A stretch of 53,603 nt of DNA from CAZLNO01 sp964561005 (GCA_964561005.1 CAZLNO010000013.1:1-53603); one strand, 5' to 3'. Counted from the first letter of the stretch, positions 15,976 to 24,741 are shown. Notes: generated by a model from the letters alone, not told the origin. Numbers and translations are program-made.

Positions 15976-16028
15976 TTCGGGGCATGCATGGCCGAGGGAG
16001 TTCGCACCGCAGCACCAGGAGGCGCGAC

Positions 16029-17156
16029 GTGAGCGAAGCCGACAGGGCGCAGGAGCGGGCCGAAAGCGCCCGGACCGCTGAAAGCAAGGACCCGACCGAA
16101 CGCCAGGAGATCCGCTTTCGCCGCCGCGGCGGCATCGGCGAGGTCACGCTGACCCGGCCAAAGGCGCTGAACGCGCTGACCCTGGAGATGATCCGGGAGT
16201 TCGACCCCTACCTGAAGGCCTGGGCCGAAAACCCCGCCATTCGGGCCGTCGTGGTGCAGGGTGTCGGGGAGAAGGCGTTCTGCGCCGGCGGCGACGTGCG
16301 CGCCGTGTGGGAGGCGGGCAAGACCGGCGGTGAGCTGACCCGCGTGTTCTTCCACGAGGAGTACACGCTGAACCGCCGCATCCACGCCTTTCCCAAGCCC
16401 TACGTCGCGCTGATCGACGGCATCACCATGGGCGGCGGCGTCGGCATCTCGGTGCACGGCAGCCACCGCATCGCCGGCGACCGGACGATGGTGGCGATGC
16501 CGGAGACGGGAATCGGTTTCTTCCCCGATGTCGGCGCCACCTGGGTGCTGCCGCGCCTGGCCGGCGAGACGGGCATGTACCTGGGCCTGTCCGGCAACCG
16601 CCTGAAGACGGCGGACGCCGTCTACTGCGGCTTCGCCACCCACTACGTGCCCAGCGAGCGGGTCATGGAGCTGGCGGACGCCCTGGTGAACGCCCCCTGG
16701 GGCGACGACCCGAAGGCCACCGTCGATGCCGCGCTCAAGGATCTGGCGGACGATCCCGGTCCCGCCCCGCTGGCCGAGCAGCGCGAGACCATCGACCGCT
16801 GCTTCGGACAGGACAGCGTGGAGAACGTCTTGCGCGCGCTGGAGCGCGAAGGCACCGACTGGGCGCGGGAGACGCTGGAGACGCTGCACAAGCGCTCGCC
16901 GACCTCGCTGAAGCTGACCTTCGCCGCGCTGCGCAAGGGGGCGAAGCAGGACTTCGACGACTGCCTGAAGATGGAGTACCGCCTCAGCCAGGCGTGCATG
17001 GCGGGGCACGACTTCTACGAGGGCATCCGGGCCGTGCTGGTCGACAAGGACCAGGCGCCGAACTGGCGGCCGGCCGAGCTGGTGGCGGTCTCCGACGCCG
17101 ACATCGAGGCCTGCTTCGCCGAGCTGGGTCCGCGCGAGCTGACCTTCGAGGAGTGA
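16029..17156 (+). CDS. 3-hydroxyisobutyryl-CoA hydrolase (enoyl-CoA hydratase family)
   Basis: The 375-residue product is a crotonase-fold enzyme of the longer type that hydrolyses 3-hydroxyisobutyryl-CoA, a step of valine breakdown. KALNALTLEM and FCAGGDVRAV form the oxyanion-hole region, and MPETGIGFFPDVGATW carries the glutamate and aspartate used by this subfamily. The extended C-terminal half (DFYEGIRAVLVDKDQAPNW) is characteristic of it. I chose GTG 16029 because AGGAGG lies just upstream. The first 30 residues are low-complexity and charged. It is followed 94 bases later by the next enzyme of the pathway. Confidence 0.9.
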   Translation: MSEADRAQERAESARTAESKDPTERQEIRFRRRGGIGEVTLTRPKALNALTLEMIREFDPYLKAWAENPAIRAVVVQGVGEKAFCAGGDVRAVWEAGKTGGELTRVFFHEEYTLNRRIHAFPKPYVALIDGITMGGGVGISVHGSHRIAGDRTMVAMPETGIGFFPDVGATWVLPRLAGETGMYLGLSGNRLKTADAVYCGFATHYVPSERVMELADALVNAPWGDDPKATVDAALKDLADDPGPAPLAEQRETIDRCFGQDSVENVLRALEREGTDWARETLETLHKRSPTSLKLTFAALRKGAKQDFDDCLKMEYRLSQACMAGHDFYEGIRAVLVDKDQAPNWRPAELVAVSDADIEACFAELGPRELTFEE

Positions 17157-17250
17157 GATTAAAGCCGGTGTCGGAATGAAAAGGATCTCGGGTTCTCCAC
17201 AATGACCTGAACTTTATAGACACGGCACGAGGACAGAGGGAGGCGACGCC

Positions 17251-18144
17251 ATGGCGAGGATCGGGTTTATCGGTCTGGGCAACATGGGCGGGCCGATGGC
17301 GGCCAATCTGGTGAAGGCGGGCCACGAGGTCAGGGGCTTCGACCTCTCGCCCGCGGCCCAGGCGACGGCGCGGGAAAACGGCATCACGCCGGTGGACTCG
17401 GTCGCCGAGGCGGCGCGCGGCGTGAACACCGTCATCACCATGCTGCCCGCGGGGCAACACGTGCGGCAGGTCTATCTTGAGGACGGCGGGGTCCTCGCGT
17501 CGGTGGACGCGGGGACGCTGCTGATCGACTGCTCCACCGTCGATGTGGACAGCGCGCGCGCCGTGCACGCGGCCGCGGCGGAGAAGGACCTGGGCATGCT
17601 GGACGCCCCGGTCTCCGGCGGCGTGGCCGGCGCGGCGCAGGGCACGCTCACCTTCATGGTCGGCGGGCCGGAGTCGGCCTTCGCCGAGGGCAAGCCGCTG
17701 TTCGACGTCATGGGCAAGGCGGCGGTGCACGCCGGGCCGGCCGGCAACGGCCAGCTCGCCAAGGCCTGCAACAACATGATCCTCGGCATCTCCATGCTGG
17801 CCATTTCCGAGGCCTTCAACCTGGCGGAAAAGCAGGGCCTCGATCCCCGTAAGCTGTTCGAGATCTCCAGCCAGGCCTCGGGCTCCTGCTGGGCCATGCT
17901 CAATCACAATCCCGTGCCTGGCCTGGTCGAGACCGCGGCGTCGAACCGCGATTACACGCCGGGATTCGCCGCCGGCATGATGCTGAAGGATCTCCGCCTG
18001 GCGCAGGACGCAGCGCAGAAGGCGGGCTGCGCGACGCCGCTGGGCGCGGAGGCCGCGGCTCTGTATGCGGTCTTCTGCAACAGTGGTTACGAAGACAAGG
18101 ACTACTCCGGCATCTACAAAATGATTCAAGGCGACTGGTTTTGA
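17251..18144 (+). CDS. mmsB: 3-hydroxyisobutyrate dehydrogenase
   Basis: The 297-residue product oxidises 3-hydroxyisobutyrate to methylmalonate semialdehyde with NAD+. The Rossmann motif is IGFIGLGNMGGPMAANL at residues 4-20, the substrate-binding block DAPVSGGVAGA is in the middle, and the catalytic lysine is K171 in GNGQLAKACNN. The C-terminal SNRDYTPGFAAGMMLKDL and the length agree with MmsB rather than the related tartronate semialdehyde reductases. An AGAGGGAGGCGA site precedes the ATG. With the hydrolase just upstream and the dehydrogenase at 5136-6278 it completes three successive valine-pathway steps. MmsA is not in the window. Confidence 0.93.
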   Translation: MARIGFIGLGNMGGPMAANLVKAGHEVRGFDLSPAAQATARENGITPVDSVAEAARGVNTVITMLPAGQHVRQVYLEDGGVLASVDAGTLLIDCSTVDVDSARAVHAAAAEKDLGMLDAPVSGGVAGAAQGTLTFMVGGPESAFAEGKPLFDVMGKAAVHAGPAGNGQLAKACNNMILGISMLAISEAFNLAEKQGLDPRKLFEISSQASGSCWAMLNHNPVPGLVETAASNRDYTPGFAAGMMLKDLRLAQDAAQKAGCATPLGAEAAALYAVFCNSGYEDKDYSGIYKMIQGDWF

Positions 18145-18290
18145 TGAAGAACTTCTAGGTTTACGCTGAATTTGCCTCGGTAACGCGCCGTTAACGATTG
18201 TGGGGGTACGACTGGCATCAGAGCGTGGCGCGAAGGGTGGCCGCGTGAAAGGCTCGATGAACAACCCGACGCATAACAAGGGGGTTCCCC

Positions 18291-18761
18291 GTGAAGGCTT
18301 CGTATGTTGAAACCATCGCGCTGATCGAGCGGCTGCACCGCCAGTGCATGGAAGTGGTCAAGGCCGAACTCGACCGCCTCGGGGTCCGCAACCTCAACGC
18401 CGTGCAGGCGATGATCCTCTTCAATCTGGGCGACTCGGAACTGACGGTCGGGGAGCTGACGCAGCGCGGCTACTACCTCGGCTCCAACGTTTCCTACAAC
18501 GTGAAGAAGCTGGTGGAGAACGGCTATCTGATCCAGCAGCGCTCGCCCCACGACAAGCGGGCGACGCACCTGCGCTGTTCCGAGCAGGGGCTGGACATCT
18601 GCAAGCGGCTCGACGCGCTGTTCGCCCAGCAGGCCGAGGATCTCGGCAAGAACGGCGTCGACGGCCAGGCGCTGTCGAACACCAACGACGCGCTGCAGCG
18701 CCTGGAGGGGTACTGGGCGGCCGCGCGGCTGGGCACGCGCCCCTTCACCACAGCAGCCTGA
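18291..18761 (+). CDS. MarR-family winged-helix regulator, LdtR-like
   Basis: The 156-residue product has a long N-terminal dimerisation helix (YVETIALIERLHRQCMEVVKAEL), then a winged helix: NLNAVQAMILFNLGD, LTVGELTQRGYYLGSNVSYNVKKLVENGYL for the recognition helix, and RSPHDKRATHLRCSEQG for the wing. The YYLGSNVSYNVKKLVENGYL form is what I recall for LdtR-type regulators of alphaproteobacteria, which control cell-envelope functions. That assignment is from memory and tentative. Translation probably begins at the GTG at 18291. Its last 17 bases overlap the end of the convergent lrgB-like gene. Confidence 0.82.
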   Translation: MKASYVETIALIERLHRQCMEVVKAELDRLGVRNLNAVQAMILFNLGDSELTVGELTQRGYYLGSNVSYNVKKLVENGYLIQQRSPHDKRATHLRCSEQGLDICKRLDALFAQQAEDLGKNGVDGQALSNTNDALQRLEGYWAAARLGTRPFTTAA

Positions 18762-19464
18762 CGAGCAGCGGCAGCAGCACCGCCGTCGCCACGCCGTTCA
18801 GCCCGATGGCCAGGCTGGCGAACGCGCCGGCCACCTCGTTCAGTTGCAGGGCGCGGGCGGTGCCGATGCCGTGCGCCGCCAGTCCGACGGCCAGCCCGCG
18901 CGCCCGCCAGTCCCGGATGCGCAGCGCGTTGAGCACCCAGGTCCCCAGCACGCCGCCGATGATGCCCGTCAGGATCACCAGCACGGCGGTCAGCGAGGGC
19001 AGCCCCCCGATCTGCTCGGCGATGCCCATGGCGATCGGCGTGGTCACCGACTTCGGCGCCAGCGAGGCCAGCGTCTGCGACCCCGCGCCCAGCAGCCAGG
19101 CCGCCCCGACCGCCGTGCCGCTCGCGGTCAGCGAGCCGACGATGAGCGCGACCGCCAACGGCACTGCCGTGCGGCGAAGCTGCTGGATGTTGTTGTAAAG
19201 CGGCACGGCCAGCGCCACGGTCGCCGGCCCCAGCAGGAAGTGCACGAACTGCGCGCCGTCGAAATAAGTTTCGTAGGGGGTGTCGGTCGCCCAGAGCAGC
19301 CCGGCCAGCGCCAGCACCGCCAGCAGCACCGGATTCGCCAGCGGCAACAGGTTGGTGCGCTGGTACACCCATTGCCCCGCCTGGTAGGCGACCAGCGTCA
19401 GCGTCAGGCCGAGCAGCGGCCGTTCCGCCAGATAGACCCAGATGCGGTAAAGGTCTTCCTCCAC
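18745..19464 (-). CDS. LrgB/CidB family membrane protein
   Basis: The 239-residue hydrophobic protein has about six to seven membrane segments and the LrgB family landmarks LGPATVALAVPLYNN, APKSVTTPIAMGIAEQIGG and AHGIGTARALQLNEVAGAFA. LrgB works with LrgA. The pair was first linked to murein hydrolase control, while several homologues (including the plant PLGG1 fusion) transport small carboxylates such as glycolate, glycerate or pyruvate. It starts with GTG three bases after the lrgA-like stop. The same strand carries an enolase-superfamily enzyme just upstream, which favours the transport reading. Confidence 0.88.
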   Translation of the reverse strand: MEEDLYRIWVYLAERPLLGLTLTLVAYQAGQWVYQRTNLLPLANPVLLAVLALAGLLWATDTPYETYFDGAQFVHFLLGPATVALAVPLYNNIQQLRRTAVPLAVALIVGSLTASGTAVGAAWLLGAGSQTLASLAPKSVTTPIAMGIAEQIGGLPSLTAVLVILTGIIGGVLGTWVLNALRIRDWRARGLAVGLAAHGIGTARALQLNEVAGAFASLAIGLNGVATAVLLPLLVRLLW

Positions 19465-19467
19465 GGC

Positions 19468-19854
19468 TCACGCCCCGCCGTCGGTCTTGCGGGCGGCGCC
19501 GGTGGGCGGCTGGCCCAGCCTGCGCGACAGCCAGGCCATCAGCCAGGCGGTGACCGCGATGGCCGCCACGGTGCTGGCGACCAGCGCCACGGTGATCGCC
19601 AGCCATTCCTCCGCCACCAGGGCGATGTGCGTCACCACCCCGACGCCCGCCGGGATGAACAGCAGCGACAGGTTGCCCAGCAGTCCCTGCGCCGTCGCCT
19701 GCAGGCCCTCGGGCATCTCTCCGCGCAGCATCAGACCCACCAGCAGGATCAGCATGCCGATGACCGGCCCCGGCAGCGGCAGCGCCAGCAGCCGCGTCAG
19801 GACCTCGCCGACAAGCTGACACACCAGAAGGACGGTCACGGAGAACAGGTTCAT
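19468..19854 (-). CDS. LrgA/CidA family holin-like protein
   Basis: The 128-residue product has four membrane segments and the family core LVCQLVGEVLTRLLALPLPGPVIGMLILL, followed by a basic cytoplasmic tail. LrgA-type proteins partner LrgB as holin-like or transport subunits in the inner membrane. A GAGGAGG site lies between the stop of the upstream enolase-superfamily gene and this ATG (9-base gap), so the three genes 20976 to 18745 form one operon. Confidence 0.88.
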   Translation of the reverse strand: MNLFSVTVLLVCQLVGEVLTRLLALPLPGPVIGMLILLVGLMLRGEMPEGLQATAQGLLGNLSLLFIPAGVGVVTHIALVAEEWLAITVALVASTVAAIAVTAWLMAWLSRRLGQPPTGAARKTDGGA

Positions 19855-19863
19855 GGGACCTCC

Positions 19864-20976
19864 TCAGACCGCTTCCGTGGCGGCCAGCCGCTCCTCGTCC
19901 AGCGCGATGCCCAGGCCGGGCGTCTCGTCGAGCGTCAGCCAGCCCGCTTCGTCGAGTTCGAGCGGCGCGGCGAGGGGGAAGTCGCGGCGCGCCGGTGTCC
20001 ATTCCGGCGGGTCGTAGGGGAACTCCAGGAAGGGGCAGCCGCCGATCCCGGCCGCCAGATGGGCGTTCGCCAGCAGGCCGATGCCGTTGCCCCAGGTGTG
20101 CGGCGAGACCTCCAGCCCGCGGTCGCGCGCCGCCCGGAACACCCGCGCCAGCCCGCCGATGCCGCCGCAGACCGTGGCGTCCATCTGCAGCACGTCCAGG
20201 CAGCCGCGGTCGATGAGCTGCGTGGCGTCGTGCAGCTCGCGCGCCATCTCGCCGCCGGCCACGCGCAGATCCACGCTCTGGCGAAGCTGGGCCATGCCGG
20301 CGAAGTCCCCGCGATGCAGCGGCTCCTCCATCCAGTAGACCCCCAGGTCCTCCAGCTCGCGCGCGCAGGCCAGCGCCTCCTTCAGCGGCCAGGGCTCGGC
20401 GGTGTCCCAGGGCATGCGCCAGGCCTGGTTGCAGTCCACCATGATCTCGACCTTCTCGCCCAGCGCGTCGCGCACGGCCTCGACCACGGTGACGTCCTCG
20501 CGCCAGTGGGGGCGGTGGAAGCGCAGCTTCAACGCCGGAAAACCGGCCTCGCGGATGCGCCGGGCGGCGTCCACCGTCGCCCGCGTATCGCGCAGCGTCC
20601 CCGTCGAGGCATAGCAGCGCAGCCGGCCGCCGCTGGCGCCGCCAAGCAGGCGCCAGACCGGCTGGCCGTAGACCTGCCCGGCGAGGTCCCAGAGCGCCAG
20701 CTCCAGCGGCCAGCAGCGGCCGTAGTGAAACGAGAGGTTGTCGACGACCCGCAGGTGGCGCTCCAGGTCCAGGGGGTCGTGCCCCAGGAAGAGGTCCTCG
20801 TGGCCGGTGAATCCCGGCATGGCGTCGCCGGCGGCGATGCCGACGAAGCCCTCGTCGGTCTGGACGCGCAAGAGGTCGACGTCGAAGTGGTGGCGCGGCC
20901 GGCTGTCCCAGGCCGGCGGAAACGGCGGGTCAAGCGCCAGCCGGTGGCGGCTGCGACGAATGCCGGTGATTTTCAT
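19864..20976 (-). CDS. Enolase-superfamily enzyme (mandelate racemase/muconate lactonizing group)
   Basis: The 370-residue product has the capping domain plus beta-barrel of this superfamily. Metal ligands are visible as the aspartate of IMVDCNQAW and the glutamates of YWMEEPL and RVAGGE. The base on strand 2 is in ALKLRFH (KxR instead of KxK), and a histidine sits in VSPHTWGNGIG. The HTWGNG signature is typical of acid-sugar dehydratases and related members. The reaction is therefore probably abstraction of a proton alpha to a carboxylate, such as dehydration of a sugar acid, but the substrate is not readable from sequence. It heads an operon with the LrgA/LrgB pair and is divergent from an alcohol dehydrogenase. 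Confidence 0.88.
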   Translation of the reverse strand: MKITGIRRSRHRLALDPPFPPAWDSRPRHHFDVDLLRVQTDEGFVGIAAGDAMPGFTGHEDLFLGHDPLDLERHLRVVDNLSFHYGRCWPLELALWDLAGQVYGQPVWRLLGGASGGRLRCYASTGTLRDTRATVDAARRIREAGFPALKLRFHRPHWREDVTVVEAVRDALGEKVEIMVDCNQAWRMPWDTAEPWPLKEALACARELEDLGVYWMEEPLHRGDFAGMAQLRQSVDLRVAGGEMARELHDATQLIDRGCLDVLQMDATVCGGIGGLARVFRAARDRGLEVSPHTWGNGIGLLANAHLAAGIGGCPFLEFPYDPPEWTPARRDFPLAAPLELDEAGWLTLDETPGLGIALDEERLAATEAV

Positions 20977-21152
20977 AAGATCATTCCCCCGTGCGGCGAT
21001 CGCCGCCGACTTTGCGGCGCGGGCGGAGCGCCGTCAACGAGATCGGGGAAGACAGCGCTGTTTCACGCTGCTACATTCAATAAAAATCAATCTATCGCGC
21101 TTATCCAGGGTGTTACGCATGACGAGGGCATCGGGCTGATCGGGGCGGCGAC

Positions 21153-22337
21153 ATGGGCGAAACAGGCGACGCGGACGGACGAGAAACCCGGCTGGTATTC
21201 GGGGCGGGACGCATACGGGGGTTGTCGGCGGACATCGCGGGGCTGGCCTGCGCCCAGGCGCGGGTGCTCCTGATCGTCGATCCCTCGCTGCAGTCCGCCG
21301 GCCTGATCCAGCCGATCCGGAACGACCTGGCGGCAGCCGGCTGCGACGTTCACCTGAACGACGACATCGCCGGCGAGCCCACCGCCGACGCCGTGGACGC
21401 CGCCATCGTGCATGCGAGGAACTGTGCCACCGACATCGTGGTGGCGGTAGGCGGCGGCTCGGTGCTAGATGTCGCGAAGCTGGTGGCCGCCCTGGCGGCG
21501 GAGGGGCCGGGCGTGGCCGGCTATGCCATGGGTGCGCGCGCCTTTCCCGCCCGCCGCGTGCCGGTGATCTCGGTGCCCACCACCGCCGGCACCGGGGCGG
21601 AGGTAACGCGCACCTGCATCTTTTCCGTCGCCGACGGCACCAAGGTCTGGGCCTGGGACGAGAAGCTCGGCCCCGACCTGGCGATCCTGGACCCCGAACT
21701 GACCGTGACGCTGCCGCGTGCCCTGACCGTGGCGACCGGCGTGGACGCCATGGTGCACGCGGTGGAGGCGACGACGAACCGCACCTGTGGCCCTGGCATC
21801 GACCTGCCGGCGATGTCCGCCATCGGCCTCGTGCGCAACCATCTGCCGCGCGCCATCGCCGACCCGAGCGACCTTGCCGCCCGCGGCGCCATGCTGCGCG
21901 CGGCCTGTCTGGCGGGGCTGGCGATCGACCGCGGCGGCACGGGGATCGCGCACGCCTTCGGCCATGCGCTGGGCTCGCTGGCCAAGGTGCCGCATGGCCG
22001 CGCGGTCGGCCTGGGCCTGCGCGCGGCGCTGCGCTGGAACGCGGAGAGCGCGCCGGCCCAGCACGCCGCGGTGGCGCAGGCCTTCGGCGTGCCCTGCGAC
22101 AACGGCGCCAGCGACGAGGCGACCAGCGCCGCCCTGGGCGACGCCTACGAGAGCTTCCTGCGGGAGGTCGCGCTGCCGTTCTCGCTGGCGGACGACGGAC
22201 TGTCCGAGGGCGACGCCGAGCGCGTGGCCGAGGAGGTTATGCGCCCGGAGAACGCGCCGATGCTGAACGCCAACTGCCGGGCCGTCGCCCCGGACGACGC
22301 GCTCGCCCTCTCGCGGGAGCTGCTGAGTGCCCGCTGA
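21153..22337 (+). CDS. Iron-containing alcohol dehydrogenase (group III)
   Basis: The 394-residue product has an N-terminal dinucleotide-binding half with VAVGGGSVLDVAKL and VPTTAGTGAEVT, and an all-helical C-terminal half. Iron ligands are at D198 and H202 (GVDAMVHAVEA) and H267 and H271 (GIAHAFGHALG), all four present. Family members oxidise or reduce alcohols, aldehydes and hydroxy acids with NAD(P). The gene is divergent from the enolase-superfamily gene across 176 bases, a layout often seen with shared regulation, so the two enzymes may act in one pathway. The exact substrate is unknown. Confidence 0.9.
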   Translation: MGETGDADGRETRLVFGAGRIRGLSADIAGLACAQARVLLIVDPSLQSAGLIQPIRNDLAAAGCDVHLNDDIAGEPTADAVDAAIVHARNCATDIVVAVGGGSVLDVAKLVAALAAEGPGVAGYAMGARAFPARRVPVISVPTTAGTGAEVTRTCIFSVADGTKVWAWDEKLGPDLAILDPELTVTLPRALTVATGVDAMVHAVEATTNRTCGPGIDLPAMSAIGLVRNHLPRAIADPSDLAARGAMLRAACLAGLAIDRGGTGIAHAFGHALGSLAKVPHGRAVGLGLRAALRWNAESAPAQHAAVAQAFGVPCDNGASDEATSAALGDAYESFLREVALPFSLADDGLSEGDAERVAEEVMRPENAPMLNANCRAVAPDDALALSRELLSAR

Positions 22338-22358
22338 ACGGCGCCCGGCGGCGGGCGG

Positions 22359-22874
22359 TCAACGGACGCTGTCCGCCTGGAAACCCCAGATGCCCAGCCC
22401 GCGCCGGCGGGCGATCCGCTCCAGCGTGTGGTACTGGAAGGGCGCCTCCGGCGTGGCCACGGCCAGGCCGCGGCGCAGCAGATAGGTGGCGAGGTCCACG
22501 CCGTCGTCGAACTTGCCGTATCCGACGCGGCAGACCGCGACGGTGTAATCGTGGCGGTCGCGGTACCGCGGCCAACAGGTGACGAATTCCTGAATGCGAT
22601 CCTCCAGCGCCGTCGCCGCCCGCGTGCCGCAATAAGGCGGTACGATCCGCGTGTTGCAGTGCTGGCCTTCCCGGGGAATCCAGATCCCCCAGAGCCGCAC
22701 GTGCCGCCCGGCCACCTTCAGCGTGGCGTCCGGCTGCACCAGGGCATAGCTGCGGATTTCCGCCTCCGCCGGCGCCGCCGCGAGGGCCAGCAAGGCAATC
22801 AGCGTCAGAACGGCCAGAAAACGCCCGGGCACGAGGAACCTCCCGATCGCCGGCGACCCGCCATGCCCGGCCAT
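22359..22874 (-). CDS. Secreted nuclease-fold (SNase-like) protein, probably catalytically degenerate
   Basis: The 171-residue product has a hydrophobic segment (FLAVLTLIALLALAAAPAEA) that reads as a signal peptide, then an SNase-like OB fold: LKVAGRHVRLWGIWIPREGQHC, a central helix, and YLLRRGLAVAT. In active thermonucleases the VRL strand is followed by a GID-P-E motif. Here the aspartate is tryptophan (GIWIP) and the glutamate position is arginine, so two active-site residues appear lost. Four cysteines could form disulfides in the periplasm. The start (22874) leaves a long charged leader of about 17 residues, so an internal start is possible. It lies 40 bases downstream of dctM on the same strand. 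Confidence 0.65.
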   Translation of the reverse strand: MAGHGGSPAIGRFLVPGRFLAVLTLIALLALAAAPAEAEIRSYALVQPDATLKVAGRHVRLWGIWIPREGQHCNTRIVPPYCGTRAATALEDRIQEFVTCWPRYRDRHDYTVAVCRVGYGKFDDGVDLATYLLRRGLAVATPEAPFQYHTLERIARRRGLGIWGFQADSVR

Positions 22875-22914
22875 ATCGCGTTGGCCGCGCGCGGAGTCCA
22901 GGCGGGCCGCCCGA

Positions 22915-24219
22915 TCAGAACCGCAGGAAGGGTAGCCAGAGCACCAGCTCGGGGAAGACCACGAAGATGGTCAGGCCCAGCAGCAGGACTCCGACGAAGG
23001 GGGCCGCCCCCCGTGTGACGTCGCCGAGGCTCACGTCCTCGGAGGCGATGCCCTGGATCACGAAGAGGTTGAGTCCGACCGGCGGGGTGATCACCGCCAT
23101 TTCCGTGGCGATCGCCATCACGATGCCGAACCAGATCGGGTCGTAGCCCATCGTCTTGATCACCGGCAGCAGGATCGGCGTGGCGATCAGGATCACCGAG
23201 ACCACGTCCATGAACATGCCCATCAGAATCAAGAGGGCCAAGACCGCGACCAGCACGGTGGTTTCGGACAGCCCGCTCCGGGTCACGAAGATGACGAGCT
23301 CCTGCGGCACCCGCAGCCGCGTCAGCAGGTAGCCGAAGACCAGCGCGCTGGCCAGGATCGCCAGGATCATCCCGGTGTTCAGCATGGTCTCGGAGAGGAT
23401 GCGCCGCACCGTCGCCCAGTCGAGCCGCCCGCGCACGAAGGCCAGCGCCGCCGAGCCGACACAGCCGATCGCCGCCGCCTCGGTCGGCGTGGCGATGCCG
23501 AAATAGATCGAGCCCAGGACCAGGGCGATCAGCAGCACCACCGGCCAGATGCGCGCCAGCGACTGCCAGCGCTGGCCCCAGGTCACCGTCTGCCCGCTGG
23601 TCGCCACGGCGCCTGGCTTCAACAGCCCGACCACGAAGATGTAGGCCATCATCAGGCCGGCCAGGATGATCCCCGGCACGATGCCGGCGATGAACAGCAG
23701 GCCGACCGACTCGTTGGCGACGAGGCCGTAGAGGATCAGCCCGACGCTCGGCGGGATCAGCAGCGCCAGGCCGCCGGCGGCGGCGACGCAGCCGCTGGCC
23801 AGCCGCCGGTCGTAGCCGCGCTTCAGCATCTCGGGGATGGCGAACTTGCCGATGGTCGCCGCGCCGGCCACGGAGACGCCGCAGAGGGCGCCGAAGACCG
23901 CGCAGGCCGCCACGCTCGCCATGCCGAGCGAGCCGCGCACGCCGGACAGCCAGCGGCTCGCCGCGGTGTAGATGTCGGCCCCGATGCCGGAGACGAAGAT
24001 GATCTCGCCCATCAGGATGAACAGCGGCACCGCCACCAGGGTGAAGCCGGCCATGCGGTCGTAGATGACGCCCGGCACGGCGCCCAGGCCGTCCAGGCCC
24101 TGCAGCAGCAGGATGCCGGCGACGCTGGCCACGCCGAGCGCGCCGAACACCGGCATGCCCCCCAGGAAGAGGACGAACAGCAGCCCGATGACGATGAGCG
24201 TGATGACGGTGGGGTCCAT
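22915..24219 (-). CDS. TRAP transporter large permease (DctM-like)
   Basis: The 434-residue protein has about twelve hydrophobic segments and matches the DctM/TRAP large subunit throughout (MPVFGALGVASVAGILLLQG, VPLFILMGEII, PPSVGLILYG, TPTEAAAIGCVG, TPPVGLNLFVIQGI). It carries out sodium-driven uptake of a carboxylate delivered by the periplasmic binding protein. The ATG lies three bases after the stop of the small subunit gene. It belongs with 24223-24741 and 24972-25985. Confidence 0.93.
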   Translation of the reverse strand: MDPTVITLIVIGLLFVLFLGGMPVFGALGVASVAGILLLQGLDGLGAVPGVIYDRMAGFTLVAVPLFILMGEIIFVSGIGADIYTAASRWLSGVRGSLGMASVAACAVFGALCGVSVAGAATIGKFAIPEMLKRGYDRRLASGCVAAAGGLALLIPPSVGLILYGLVANESVGLLFIAGIVPGIILAGLMMAYIFVVGLLKPGAVATSGQTVTWGQRWQSLARIWPVVLLIALVLGSIYFGIATPTEAAAIGCVGSAALAFVRGRLDWATVRRILSETMLNTGMILAILASALVFGYLLTRLRVPQELVIFVTRSGLSETTVLVAVLALLILMGMFMDVVSVILIATPILLPVIKTMGYDPIWFGIVMAIATEMAVITPPVGLNLFVIQGIASEDVSLGDVTRGAAPFVGVLLLGLTIFVVFPELVLWLPFLRF

Positions 24220-24222
24220 TGC

Positions 24223-24741
24223 CTAAAGCCGCTCCTCGCCTTGTCCCGCGCCGCGCAGTCGCGCCAGCGCCTCGCCCAGGTTCACCAGCGCCTGCAGGCC
24301 CAGCACGAGGCCGCCCAGCGGAATGAAGCCGTAGGGAATCCACAGGGGAAAGGCGACCAGCGAGCTGGAGCGGTCGTCGCCCTGGAAGGCGGTCAACGCC
24401 ATCTCGCCGCCCTCCCAGACGAGAACCGCGCAGAAGCCCGCCAGCAGCGCCATGCCGAGCGCCTCCGAGGCCGCGCGCAGCCGCGGCGGCATGGCCTCGA
24501 TGGCGAAGCGCACGCGCACGTGACGGTCGCGGCGCAGCACCCAGGCCGCCGAGGCGAAGGTGATCAGCACCAGCAGGTACTCGCTGATCTCCACGGAGAA
24601 CTGCGTGGGCGCGTTCAGCACATACCTCACGAAGACCTCGTGGGCGACCAGCAGCAGCAGGGCGACGACGGCGACCTCCGCCAGCACCTGGAAGCCCCAG
24701 GCCAGGCGGTCGACGACGGCGGTGAAGCGGCGGAAGGGCAT
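24223..24741 (-). CDS. TRAP transporter small permease (DctQ-like)
   Basis: The 172-residue product has four membrane helices (LAEVAVVALLLLVAHEVFVRYV, EISEYLLVLITFASAAWVLRR, LGMALLAGFCAVLVWEGGEM, LVAFPLWIPYGFIPLGGLVLGL) and the conserved DRHVRV step after helix 2, typical of DctQ. It binds the large subunit to form the transporter. I start at ATG 24741; a TTG at 24762 would add seven residues. Neither has a strong ribosome binding site. Confidence 0.88.
   Translation of the reverse strand: MPFRRFTAVVDRLAWGFQVLAEVAVVALLLLVAHEVFVRYVLNAPTQFSVEISEYLLVLITFASAAWVLRRDRHVRVRFAIEAMPPRLRAASEALGMALLAGFCAVLVWEGGEMALTAFQGDDRSSSLVAFPLWIPYGFIPLGGLVLGLQALVNLGEALARLRGAGQGEERL

Noticed and set aside
13617..17009. 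A single 1130-codon minus-strand frame reaching from minC to 17009
   Set aside because: Only the first 257 codons are minC. The rest runs antisense to msrA and the hydroxyisobutyryl-CoA hydrolase and out of frame through the ZIP gene, with no protein-like character.
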